Under the pieces are notes generated by a model, which ran no database searches, was not told the DNA's origin, and was given only the letters and a program-made list of their open reading frames with translations. The position numbers and the translations under genes were made by a program. A DNA stretch of 64,000 nt from NCBI GenBank assembly GCA_018697195.1, contig CM031858.1:76041102-76105101 (forward strand). Reading direction: 5' to 3'. The DNA is from Certhia americana (lineage: Eukaryota > Chordata > Aves > Passeriformes > Certhiidae). This document shows positions 23,374 through 35,429 of this stretch, piece after piece. Each line of letters opens with the position of its first letter. Within the stretch, counting starts at the first letter, position 1.

Positions 23374-24410
23374 TTACCCAGGTTGAATAGTAAAAACAGA
23401 TTTACTATGATATATTAAAGCACTGGTTTTGATAGTTTTGTTTGCAATACTGGTGAGGGAATAAAGTGGAGACTTAAAATTTGTGGAGGGAGAGGCAGTG
23501 AGTGAACGAATGTAAGCAGCTGTTTTTATTTCACACAACCCATATTCAGACACCGCTGTACTAGGAATTGCTGCAACATAAAATGTTGGATAATCAATTC
23601 CTACATCAGCTTTTCTTTGTAAGAAATAAGCAAAAGCAAATTCCAGCTTTTTCATCTGAAGGAAATCTTACGTAAATGACCCGAGAAGTGCCAGGATGTC
23701 AGACGGTTTGCCTGAATCAAAAGATCATAGCAAGGCATCAGCTCCTAAAATTCCAAAATCCATATCAAGCTAGTAATTGAACTGGCATGCTGTAAAGTAG
23801 GAATCCTCTCTTCAGGCCACTGCACAGCAATAAGGGATCTTTGAACAGCTGATTTAAAGGAAAGATAAGGGATAAGAACTGCACCAGCACATCCTACAGA
23901 TTTACTGCAGAGATGAAGTTGCGGCAGGTCAGTAATACCTATACTGCAATCTGGATGCTTTGTATTTTAGCCACCTTGATCAATGTACTTTGGTTAGCAC
24001 AAGGGGACAATAACAGTGATGATGGGACAGGTTTTATGGCAGCATAGTACAGGAGACTTTGGGACACTAACACACCAGCCACCTTGCAGGAATGTCCTGA
24101 TTGTTCATTTCCAGTGCTGCTGTTGCCTAGACTGCCTATATTAAGACTACATGAAGCTGCACCTTTCAATTGCAAATGCATTCTATGATTTGAGTATTGA
24201 CTTACTTGTGGACACAGTGTCTGTCTTATTAGTACTGCTCTTATCAACAGTACAGATTTTAGATTCTTTAGTAGGGTTTTGTTCATGGAAGATTTTCATC
24301 AGCACATTCTCAGGACAGATTTTTAAAGGTAACTTGTCACTGTGAGTTTTACAAGCATCTTTTGGGTATATTTTTTCCCCTTGATAAGACTAAGTGTAGG
24401 GCATAAAAAT
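23374..24410 (-). pseudogene. Decayed minus-strand ORF blocks (upstream part of the cluster), unidentified
   Basis: Three open minus-strand blocks follow one another in different frames: about 24410-24183 (about 75 codons), 24286-23939 (115 codons) and 23655-23374 (93 codons). A fourth open run of about 75 codons (24000-23770) covers the gap between the second and third. This pattern is what a single coding region broken by frameshifts would leave. Composition is protein-like (for example VAGVLVSQSLLYYAAIKPVP and DVGIDYPTFYVAAIPSTAVS), not low-complexity. I recognise no domain. The last block ends in FTIQPG; a TIQPG string is one I associate with bornavirus nucleoproteins, but five residues prove nothing. 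No reverse-transcriptase YxDD or integrase motif was seen. Confidence 0.33.
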
Positions 24411-27400
24411 TATTTTGAAAACCTTAGTCAGTCTTTAGTCTCCCAAATATCTTTTAATAGCTTGAGCTGTACCACTAAGTTCCTCAAGCTATACTGAGAA
24501 TCCCTTATCTACAGACACCTAACTTTTGCTGACCTACATTATAAATATAAGTCAACACGTCCTCAAAATTTGGACAGGTACTTGGAACGATGTCTCTGGA
24601 ACCCAATCAGATCAGACACAAATCAAATCAGCACTACTAAAGTAAGTGAGGGCATGCCATGGAAGGTTAGACACACACATGCATTTATTTGTCTGATTCC
24701 CCATGAAATATTTTAGCACCTGCCTGAAACTGAAAAGTAAGTAAGATTCCATGATTTTTTTTTTTTCCATGGGTACCTAAAATGCCATCTAAGTCTGTCC
24801 TCAATCTGCTTGCACATAGAAGCATCTGAACTTTACACTGCTGAGCAGCTAGAAGCCAATTAATGCCTAAGCACTGTCAGAAATCATAAAGTAGATATAC
24901 CTAATTCTCTTTCAGAAGCCAGTCTGTGACATTTTCAGAGTTCAGAGTTACATCCCATGCAAAATGTGGCTGGAGGAGAGGTTATATGTTTTTCATTTTG
25001 CAGCGAGGTAGGTAGAAAACTCACACAAGATGCTGCAGATGAAGCTTTAATACTTTATTTTTCTTGAATAACCCCTGCTTATGTTTTAACTACTAGTCTT
25101 TGTAGTTTTTCTTCTTTCTCCCTTTTTTTGGCCTGATGAATATTTAATGAGCCTACATAAAACAGATCAGCTTCCTCCTTTTTTTATGAGAGTGATGCTC
25201 TTGAGAGAGCATTCACTTAGGAGGTAGGAAATAAGCATTCAGCAACATATAACAGGAGAGTGACTTAAAATATTATCTGTAGCTCATGTATCCACTGAGC
25301 AGACAGGGAGACAACATCATCTGCTTCTTCATTTTGTCACAATAAGGTTGCTTTAAACTGTTAACACAGAAAAGAGTTCAAAATTGTTATCCCTAATAAA
25401 TAATTTCTGAGAAAGTAGGTATCTAGGATACAGCTTTTCTCATTGGTATTTTTTACAGAACCTTTTCACTAATAAGCTCACTTGTATGGGTCTCTTTGTT
25501 AGGCATCTAAATAACACCAAAGAGACAAAACCTGCATCTGGGCTTATTGCATTTTGCAGTGGCTCTTTTTTATGATTCATGCCCTCAGTATTGTTGTACA
25601 TAAAAGCACCATGTAATGTCACTTCTCTGTTTTATAGGTGCAGTCTTGAAGTTGGTGAAAGCTGAGAAGAAATATTCACTGCAGAACTTGATACTTAATG
25701 CTTATTTGATACCAGAACTGACAAAACACAGATAGGATGTGTGTGCAAGGGAACTGGGTGAAATTACCTTAAAAAGCAGTATGTCTTTTAAAGTATGTTT
25801 GTGAAGGTGTCAAGGAAAAAAAATGTTGATGAATCAAAAAAAACCCAAACAAACCAACCCAAACCCAAAAATCCAATAAAAAGTTAATAAAGAAGGAGAA
25901 TAATATGACAATATATTAACGCTCATTAAAATAATATGAGCAGGATTAGTTTAGTGAGTTGATAATCATGATGTCTCTTTATTAGTATGGGGGAAGGACT
26001 GTGCATGGACTATTTAAAATTAGGATCTGGGTGGTTTTTTTGGCTTTTTTTTTTAATTTTTTTTTTGGGGGGGGTTGTCTCTTTGTTCATTTGCTTTTTG
26101 ATTTTGGTTTAGTTCTGTCTTTGGGTTTTTTGTTTGTTAGTTTTTCTTGGTTTTTTAAATTTATTTTGTTTTATTTGGGATTAAGATAAAATTTTCTTAG
26201 GAAATTCTTAATTACTCTTGATCTTTGAAAAAAAATCAATAACTTCGATTTTATTTCTTTATAAATTTTAAGGAGAAAGCAAGAGTCCTTGAATACTGGA
26301 TGCAATCAAATTTTAGATAGTCAATAAGTAGGCCTGGATTTGATTTTTAATGGATGTAGATTAATCTCTAAAATGATAGCACACCAAATGTTAAGCAAAT
26401 ATTTTCTTGTGAAATGTTGCACTCTGTTTTCATGAGTTAAACAGGATATCTAAGCCATATTTAGGTGTATTTAATTTTAGCTGTGATATATCACGTTTCA
26501 GAATATCAAGACTTGCTTACCTCATGGATTTTAGAATTTATGAATAAACATAGAGATGTTGGAGGTGGAATAGAAAGGCAAATTTCTAGAACTGAATCCT
26601 CACCTAAGAAGGGTCAGACTACACTTCAGCCTGGACAACAGTCAGATATGGTTTGCCTTTACTATTTTAATTATCTTTAATTATTCTGATTTTTTTTCTT
26701 TCTTTTTTTTTTTTTTTTTTTGGCCAGTGGTGCCAACTTAATGCTTTTTTAAGATGCTTTTTGTCTGATCTCCAGAGACAAGTGATTTTGATCATCAAAA
26801 TAGAGAGAGAAATGCAAATCATGGGGAAAAAATCCCAGAGTAGGCTCAGAATAACCCTAATGAGTAAATGATTTAAAGTCCGATCTGGTAAGAATTGCAG
26901 AGTTTCTGCCTTAATCACTGTAACAGTGAGAAGTGCAAAGTTAGATCTTTTTGTATAATCCTTAATTAGAATTTTCTGTATCTTATCTGTGTGATACCAA
27001 TATTGAAATACTTGCATTTATGCATTGAGGTATTTGCATGTTGTTCTGGTCTTCTTTTTTTGGTTTTTTTTTTTGTCCTGAGTCTTGTTTAAAGAACATA
27101 ATGCATTTCAATAAAATCAAGGCATTAAAGAAACCCTCAAATAACATACAGGGGCTTAAAATTAAAATGATAAAAGAATTCTGCACCCTTCCTACAGAGA
27201 CAGTTAAACATCATTGTGTGATTTTACTCTTTTCCATCAGTATTCCAGTATTTTAATTAAGGAATCATCATTTTTCAACATATTTCTTTATAAAGCTAAC
27301 AGATTACCAGGGAAATATTTGCAAAGTATATATATATATAGCTATAGCTAAGTACACCTTGAATCACACCAGGAAAAGGCGATGTTGTAGAGGTGATGGT

Positions 27401-30400
27401 TCAGAACACCCAAATAAGAGAAAGCCTTCTCAAAGAAGAATTGTTGTAAGTCTTGTAACAGGAATTTATCAGTACATAGTGCAGTGACAGCAGAGGAAAG
27501 CAAACAAATGTTTTCTGCATACATTTTACAGATGGGAAATTAGGTGGATAAAGAAAGTTTGGGCTTAGATTTTTTCCTCAGAGCTGTCTGATTGCCAGTT
27601 ATACCCCTGAATTTTTGGTTATTGATAAGGAACAGAATAACATGATGAAAGAATGGCCATAGAGAAAGGAAACAAAACTGTGTATTATATTACCACACAA
27701 TCTATTTCAATAATAAATCCCAGTTACTTACTTTAAAATATAATTATTTGATCTCACTGGCTTCGGAACTTTTTAAAAATTTCTTTAAACAAAAAATATG
27801 CCAAGTGATATGTTGAGTAGTTATATTCTTAAAGTTTGCAGTCAGGCTTTCATTCACATTTTAGATGAATCCAAGGCTGTGCTTACCCAAGATGTTTGGG
27901 CATTGGAGCGATGTAATAGGATTCATGAGTGGAAGTCCTGACGTGGCCTGGAACTTGTCATTTTACCCAGGGATAACCCTCTATGAAGAGAGAAAAACTT
28001 CTACTGCTACTGTTTGATCAGTGTACTTTGTACATTGTACAAATGTGCTGCATTTGACAACCCTCAAATGACAGAGAGGGGAGAAGGATAAGCCAGTGTT
28101 AGGGGGAACTCAGGACAGTGAGGATGAAATCAAGGGAAGTCCCAGAAAAAGACACCTTGAAGCCCTCCTGCAGGTGAGCTTCAGTCCTAACTTCCAGCTG
28201 ACAATCAGAAGTCCTCAGACTAAACATCTGCAAAAGTGAGATGTTTTGGACATACATTATTTCTATACTAGGATAGGGATACGGCATTGGTCAGGATTGT
28301 GTAGATATGGAGTGAGACTATCTTGCAGCCTTTCTGAGTGGTGGTTTTCAACACTACCTTTTAAATACTCAAATAATGAAGCAGAAATTCACAATTTGGG
28401 GTGTTTTGTTTGACATAGCCTAGAGTTAATGAAGTCCTATATTTCTGATATTGTGCTTACGTCTGTCTTCAGCACATTACTGCTCCCTCAGGTGGTAACA
28501 GGCAGATGTATGTGCAGGACCATGGCAGCCATCCTTAGTGACTGGTCATACACACTTGTTATTCTCTTCACACATTGTGCTAGCAAATACTTAATCCCTG
28601 TCATAAAGTTTATCTGATAAAAAATAAAAAATACAGTTTTGACTGTTAGAAATACCTTCCTTTTTATCATCAGGAAGAGAAATGCCTTTAAAATTTTATA
28701 TGTACTCTATGCTCATCAATATTGTACTCTGTCTCATCCAAGCTAGGCAAATAAAGTGCCATATTGAATTATTTCTCTAATGTGGGGGGAAAAATGGGCC
28801 CCCTGAATGTTTGTTTGTTTGTTTTTCTATAGATACCTGAACTACACACAGTTAACACTGTATTCCAATTTGTGGAACACCAAATATTGTATATTAAAAG
28901 TGTAGTGGGATTAGTTAATCTTCAGGTATTTTCATTCAAAAGAAAAACTGACAGAATTTAATTTTTAAGGTAAAACAATCTCAGAGTTGAAGAACTGCAA
29001 CTTCATTCCCACATGCAAAAAAAAAAGATAGCTCAAATTCTTAGATAGATTTATGCATCTGAGCAACTTAGAACCTCATTCCTCACCTCAATGTTTTTTT
29101 CCCCTAATCTCCCATCTCTATTTAGGGACTCCCTGATGACAATGAAGTAGTACTGCAATATGAGAAATGGAGCCTAGCCAGAACTCCCAGGCCCATATTA
29201 ATTCTGTTTATTTATTTTGCTATTTCATGTGTTGTTTTTCCAGTTCCACATGAGACATATTAAAAAATATACTGTTTTCATTTACTTATAGGTGGGAAAA
29301 AAATCCCCTTTTCTGAAAAATCTAACCTTTTTTTTTAGAAAGAATAAGAATCTTCTGATACAGAAAATTTTGTGAGACTAGCTCTTTTAAAATCAAAAGG
29401 AGCACTCTGTATAGGGGCATATTCTGAAAATACAATTGAAAAAGTTATGAAAATCATATCATTCATTAGGCTGATGAATTCCCATGATCTATTTTTTAAT
29501 AGATGTTTACATCAATTCTGAATGTTTTTGCACTGTATTTGTAAATTTGTTCTACTTTTCAGTAAATTTCCAAGTATTCCTATGGATTTTATGCCCCAAA
29601 TCTGCAAAACTGTATCATTTAATCTTAAACTTAATTTCAAGCATATTGAAGTACTTTTTTAAAATGGATTTAAAGCATACAGCTTATAGTTTAAACTACT
29701 TTTGTGTAACATATCCATTCTGTATGTAGACTAGCAGATGATCCACACTGATTACATGCTCACTAAATGAAGAATACTAAGGAAAATTCTGCTAGAAGAA
29801 TTTAAGATAACAGGAAAACAATAAAATAATGTCAGGCATTTGTTGAGAGTTTTAACTTTAGGCATATTTTCTCACCTATAATTTAGTATAGTGGTGACAT
29901 AAAACATTTGTTCTTTTTTTTTTTTTTTTTTCGGCCAGAGGCCATAGGAAAGACTGATGACCTTTAAAGATGCTTTTTTCCATACACTTCTTGGGTTATT
30001 TTTTTAAGATGCTCATTGTGTCTTTCTTTTACGTTTATACAATAGGGAATGTCATGTCACACATTTGTAATGTACAGTATATTTGCTTTTGTCACTGATC
30101 CCTTTCATTAAGCAGATCTTTACCTTGTGAGCAAAAGTTTCATTTTCTTTTCTTGTCCATTTTTCATCTGGAGAACCACACTGGCATAGAATTTTCTTGT
30201 TTCACAAATCTATACTTGTGTTTTGAAGCCCGTATGCTGTTGCCCTGGAGAATCATCAGGACCTAATCTCATTGGGGAGTCAGAGATGTATGGAAAAATT
30301 ATTTACCTTTCTTTTTTTTTTTTTTTTTTTGTGTGTGTGACATGTGAAAAAAGAGTTTTTACATGCAAATACTCTGTACAGGTAACTGCTTTTTCTTAGT

Positions 30401-33400
30401 TCACTGACCTAAAAGATTAGGACTACCTAAAACATTACTTGTTTGGTAATCAAAGATTGAAATTTTGAAACCCAAATAATTTGACCTTTCTTACTACAGA
30501 AATAATTGTGATAAAAGTGTTCAGCACAAATATAGACATGTCTTTGATCAAGATGAACTTCAGTTATTCAGTTATTTTTCTATAACCAAAATTAAAACAG
30601 TGTTTAGGATTATGTCTCCAAGAGAAAATAAAGCATTGAAAAGCCTTGAGAAGATTTCTTAATATATGAAATCTTATAACTGAAGTTTTCACTGAAGATC
30701 AATTATCTTTTGCAACATGGCTGTTGAAAACTTCTGTGTGGATTCAGTTGGGCATTAACAAATGGATCTGAGATCAGCTTGGGAACTGCATGGTACTCTT
30801 GTGCATATCAAGATGATTTTAACAGTAGAGCTCCCACCATGCAAGAGGAATGTAATTGCAGATCTTTCAACGTAGTTAAAATTATCATAAATATTAAATG
30901 CTTCCAGATTTTTGAGGGTTTTGAATAGACATCTCCCAGTACTTTTATCCTTTCTCATATGACAAGTATCAGTGTAGGGTTTCTTTTCTTCTAGAAGAGG
31001 TTTAATGCTACATCCTTTATTCCACACACCTTGAGTATTTCAAAAGAATAAGCAGAACTAGGTCATGTTCAGGTCACTTTCTATTTCATCTCTCCACCTC
31101 CAATCCCAGCTGGCTTAATCCATTCTTGTGCTTGTCATTAGACTGTTGAGCTCTGATCACCCTGATGACATTGGATGGGTGCACTGTACAGTCAAGCTGG
31201 GGCTACTGATCTCTAATTGACCTCAGATTTACTACAGTGGCTTTCACTTATGCACAGTTTTATTAAGCTATCAGAAAGAACTTGATAAATTATCTTTCTA
31301 TGCTTGAAAACCTCACTGAGCCTTTAAAAGCTAGTTGATAGCACTGAGAAGCTGCATTAAATCCTAATAAAAATTAGAATAGAAGGAGGAATATATTTTT
31401 GTGCCTGAGAATCTAATCTATATTGCCATTGCTGTAGGTGAAAACATCATTAATGTTTGCAGTCCCATATAGATTCTTTTACACTATTCATATCACCTAT
31501 GGGAAAATGATAATCTTACAATTTAAAAGATTTAAGTAAGATCAAGTGAGTGATTGTCTGACCAAGGAAATGGGAACTGCCCATTTTTACAGAGGACCTT
31601 ATTCATCTGTCGACATGTGGTGTCAGCCTCTAATCTAGAGGTGTCTGTTTACATCTGGCTCCAGGCACAAAACAAATGGAGGCCAAAGATCAGGAGTGTT
31701 TGAGACCTGGGCTGTGAAGGGTCTCACACTTATGCAGCTTCCTGAAGCTCTTGTTCCTGCTGCTTTGCAAAGTGGAGATGATCTGGAGTGAGGACTATGA
31801 GCCATGCAAGTTAGCCAGAAAGACCCAGGAAAGAACAGGTATTTTGTAAGCAACTAAAATGAAATAGCTCATGGAGAAGGTATAACCTTTATGATCTATT
31901 ATACCTATTATGGTTTGTGTTTTTAAAAGCATGGCCTTATTTTAACAAGATGACAGAGCTAATGGTGGCTCTTCTGAAGGCAGAGCAGAAGGGGAACAGA
32001 GATATCTGTAGCTGGACTGTGCCCTAAGCCATGAGTCAAGTCATGACATGTACATGGCTGTATCAAGTGAGGCTTCACCAGAACCCAGATCTTTCTTATT
32101 TGTTGTGAGCTCTACACAGTGAAACACTAGGATCAGTTTCAATATCAAAAGGTAAAAGAAAAAAGAATTGAGCTCTCTGGCAAACAGCAGTTTTACATAT
32201 ATTCATCTCTACAAGGGAAATTGCTTCAGTTCTCTAAGGTTTTCTTGAGGTATCTAAAGATTCTGAGTTTATGTTTCAGTCTGCAGAATGTACTAAGTAC
32301 TATGCTAGACAAGTGTGATACTTTTGCAGAGAAAGAAAGCTAGAAAAAGCAGAAAATAACTTTTTTTCTCCTGACATTACATGGAAATTTATTTAACCCC
32401 TGAAAGTTATCTTTAATGAGATTTTTTGGCTAGAGTGTGGGAAACTAAAAAGGGAAGAATGTGTTAAATTTCAGCTGAATATGTTTTGAAATTGAGGAGA
32501 TATTAAAACCTGAAATGAATAGTTTAAAAAGTGCAGGGGGGGGAACCAAAACCCTGCTTCAAGGAAAAGAAAAAAAAAAAAAAAAAAAGGAACAAAATCC
32601 ATATCACATCAGTCTAAACTGTGGTGCATGAGAGGTATCACTATGGGATGGCATGTATTTACCACATCTCAGTGTGCTGTTCCAATGTCTTTGTACTTGC
32701 TGCTCTGTGTAATCATCACTCCCTGTTGGATTCCATGTAAATTCCAAGTGCAAGCAATACTTATTTCTTCTGGAAGCATTTCACTCTACAAAACTACTGC
32801 ACAAGGTAATACAATATCCCCATTGCTCAGTGGTCCCCTTTTTCTTGCAGCTTTATCTTTCAGCCCTTAGGGACTGAAGCTGCATCTGCTGCGGAGCTGT
32901 CTCTGTAATAACTCTCTGAGAGCCTATTCCAGGTAGTCTCTAATTAGACACACCCAGATGGTGGGCACCGAGCAGATGTCCTACCAGCTTGGGGTGGATA
33001 TGGAAGAAAGTTTTCTCTTGGCTCCCTGTAGTTTGTCTTTCTAATGTTTTTTTTTTTTCTCTCCATTTTTCTTCACAGTGGGCATTTGAAATGTTTGCTC
33101 ACCATTTCTAACATATGAAGCAAACGTAGGCACTGTAATTTCAGGTACTGAACTTACACAGTGTTTGGTGTAGTCTGAAGCCTAGACGTATTGAACTCAT
33201 GTAACCCAAATGCTGTCAGGAACAAAACTGCTCACTTGTGCTTTGATAAGCAATCTTTATCAGCAATTAAGATTTTATTCTTGGAAACTAATTAACAATT
33301 ATGTTAATACTGCCAAAGACAGAAGTAAGCATACTCAAGCCTGTTGTGTAGCCAGCCTTGCAGATGAAATGAACGCAGCTAGCTGGAATAGAGTCTAATG

Positions 33401-33940
33401 TTTTCAGTCACATGAGTAAACCTAAGAAGAAGATCTCCAAAGTACAAAACAGGGTTTTTTTCTGACAGCTTCTTTTCACAGTAGAACCGTACTTTAAATG
33501 TTTAGCCACATCTGACATTGAAAAGGTTTTGAGGCAGAATATTTACTTACCCAGCAATTTGATCATCATGTTCACAGTGCTGTGTTTCATGCTCCATTTG
33601 CCATAGATTTTGACATGTTTTTCACAGCATTTGGGGCAATGACAACTTTAATTAAAAAGTTCCCATGTTATTCCTCCACCTTTCTAAATGTGATCACATA
33701 CAGAGCAACTAAAAAAAAATTAAAAAAAAGCTCAAGTGGATTTGCAGTAAAGTGTCTTGTAATGACTTACGTTTCAAGAGATTTAGCAAAGTCAGTCCTC
33801 AGATATCATCTTTCTATTGTATTGTCTTTTTTTTTTTTAATGCAATGATTTAATTTATTTTTAAAAATTATCAAAAAATGGATATGCACCAGACAATAAT
33901 TTATGATTTAAAGATTTGTAAAATATGTAACTTAGGGACT
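24411..33940 (+). other. CDH12 intron, 24.4-33.9 kb
   Basis: AT-rich intron without a recognised gene or well-preserved mobile element. It contains A/C tract 25838-25880, G/T tract about 26030-26160, T runs near 26704, 29912 and 30310, and an A18 run at 32571-32588. The 116-codon minus frame at 26667-27017 ends in a poly-lysine artefact of a T run. Nothing else stands out. Confidence 0.7.
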
Positions 33941-34585
33941 TGTGCTGGGTTTGGCTGAGATAGAATTAATTTTATTTGTAAAGGCTGATATGGGGTTGTG
34001 TTTTGGACTTGTTCTGAACATAGGGATGATAATACTTTCTGAGTATTTTTGGTTTTGTTATTGCTGAGCAATAGGAAAAGATGTTTTTGTTATTGATGAG
34101 CAGGATTTACACAGAGCCAAGTCTTTTCTGCTTTTCACACTGCCCCACTAGTGTGGATGCTTGGGAGGGTGGGAGAAGACACAGCCAGGACAAGTGACCC
34201 AAAATGACCAAAGGGATATTCCACAATATATGAACTCATGCTCAGTATATAAATTTCAGGGAAGAAGGAGGAAGTGAGTGGAAATCTGCAGTGATGGTGT
34301 TTGTCTTCCAAAGTCACGTTTGTGTCATGAGGTCATCTGTGTCATCTCCTTGTTCTCCTGGAGATGGCTGAACACCTGTCCTTTGGAAGCAGTGAATTAA
34401 TTCCTTGTTTCTCTTTGCTTGTGTCCATGGCTTTTTCTTTCTCTATTAAACTGTATTTATTTCAACCCACAAGTTTTCTACCTTTTTTCCTTTTGATTCT
34501 CTCACCAGCTCTGCTTGTGGGGGAGTCAGTGAGTGGCTGTGTAGGATTTGGTGGCTGGCTGGGGTTAAACCAGAAAAGTCCCTTT
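33941..34585 (+). mobile_element. Solo LTR, avian ERVL type, sense orientation
   Basis: Begins TGTGCTGGGTTTGGCTGAGA, the characteristic start of a widespread bird ERVL LTR, and runs through landmarks I recall from that family: 'aaagggatattccaca', TATATAAAT at 34246-34254 (promoter), 'gagatggctgaacacctg', ATTAAA at 34445-34450 (polyadenylation signal) and 'ggctggggttaaaccag' near 34550-34572. The 3' end is uncertain by about 10 bases. GGAC(T) just before the start and GGAC(A) at 34587 may be a diverged target duplication. An A/C-rich tract follows directly. No gag/pol sequence adjoins, so it is solo. Confidence 0.88.
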
Positions 34586-35164
34586 TGGACAATAACAAAA
34601 CAAACAAACAAACAAGCCCAACAAAAACCCCCAAAAAACAAAAACCAAAAACCTTCTCTATATTATCAACCTTGTATTTAGCACAAATCCAAAACATAGC
34701 CTCATACAAGCCACTGCAAAGAAAATTAAATCTACCACAGCCAAAACCAGCACAGAACTGAAGATAAATTTGAAGTATGGAAGGCTAGCTTTGTGAATCA
34801 GAATACTTTTCTTGAGGAGATTTTAAACACAGCTTTACAAACCTCCCTGTCTAGAAGCAAAATAAAATATGTTTATATCATTATTTTGGGGATATTTGCA
34901 TAATATTAAATTTTCACAATCCATGTTCTTACACATTACATTCTGATTTGACAATTCTTGGAAGGAAATATTTCAGACCATTATCTTTAAATATCTTGAT
35001 ATCTTTGAATGTCTTGTATGAGAAAGAATTACACTGTTTTTTAATTGATGAATATGTAGGTTCTCCAGTAACAACTTCTTAGTCATGCTATAGTGAACCA
35101 AAAGGCAGGAAAATAACAGAGGTCTATGGAAGGGAAATGCTATTTATATCTCATCCTTTAAACA
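34586..35164 (+). other. Intron between the ERVL LTR and the homopurine tract
   Basis: Starts with an A/C tract (34591-34655) containing CAAA repeats; the rest is AT-rich intron with no feature seen. Confidence 0.7.
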
Positions 35165-35429
35165 AAAGAGAGAGAGAGAGAGAGAGAGGGAGGGAGGGAG
35201 GGAAGGAAGGTGCGGAAGGAAGGAAGGAAGGTGCGGAAGGAAGGTGCAGAAGGAAGGTGCGGAAGGAAGGTGCGGAAGGAAGGTGCGGAAGGAAGGTGCG
35301 GAAGGTGCGGAAGGAAGGAAGGTGCGGAAGGTGCGGAAAGTGCGGAAGGTGCGGAAGGAAGGAAGGAAGGAAGGAAGGAAGGAAGGAAGGAAGGAAGGAA
35401 GGTATGGAAGGAAGGAAGGGAGGACGGAA
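35165..35429. repeat. Homopurine tract: (AG)n, (GGGA)n, GGTGCGGAA units, (GGAA)12
   Basis: About 260 bases almost entirely purine on the plus strand. It starts with AG dinucleotides, passes through GGGA tetramers, then GGAA blocks interrupted by eleven TGCGG and one TGCAG units, and ends in about twelve pure GGAA copies (35353-35402). The interruptions make 8-, 9- and 13-bp higher-order periods. Basic RKEG-type frames on one strand and PSFL-type frames on the other are repeat artefacts. Confidence 0.95.
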
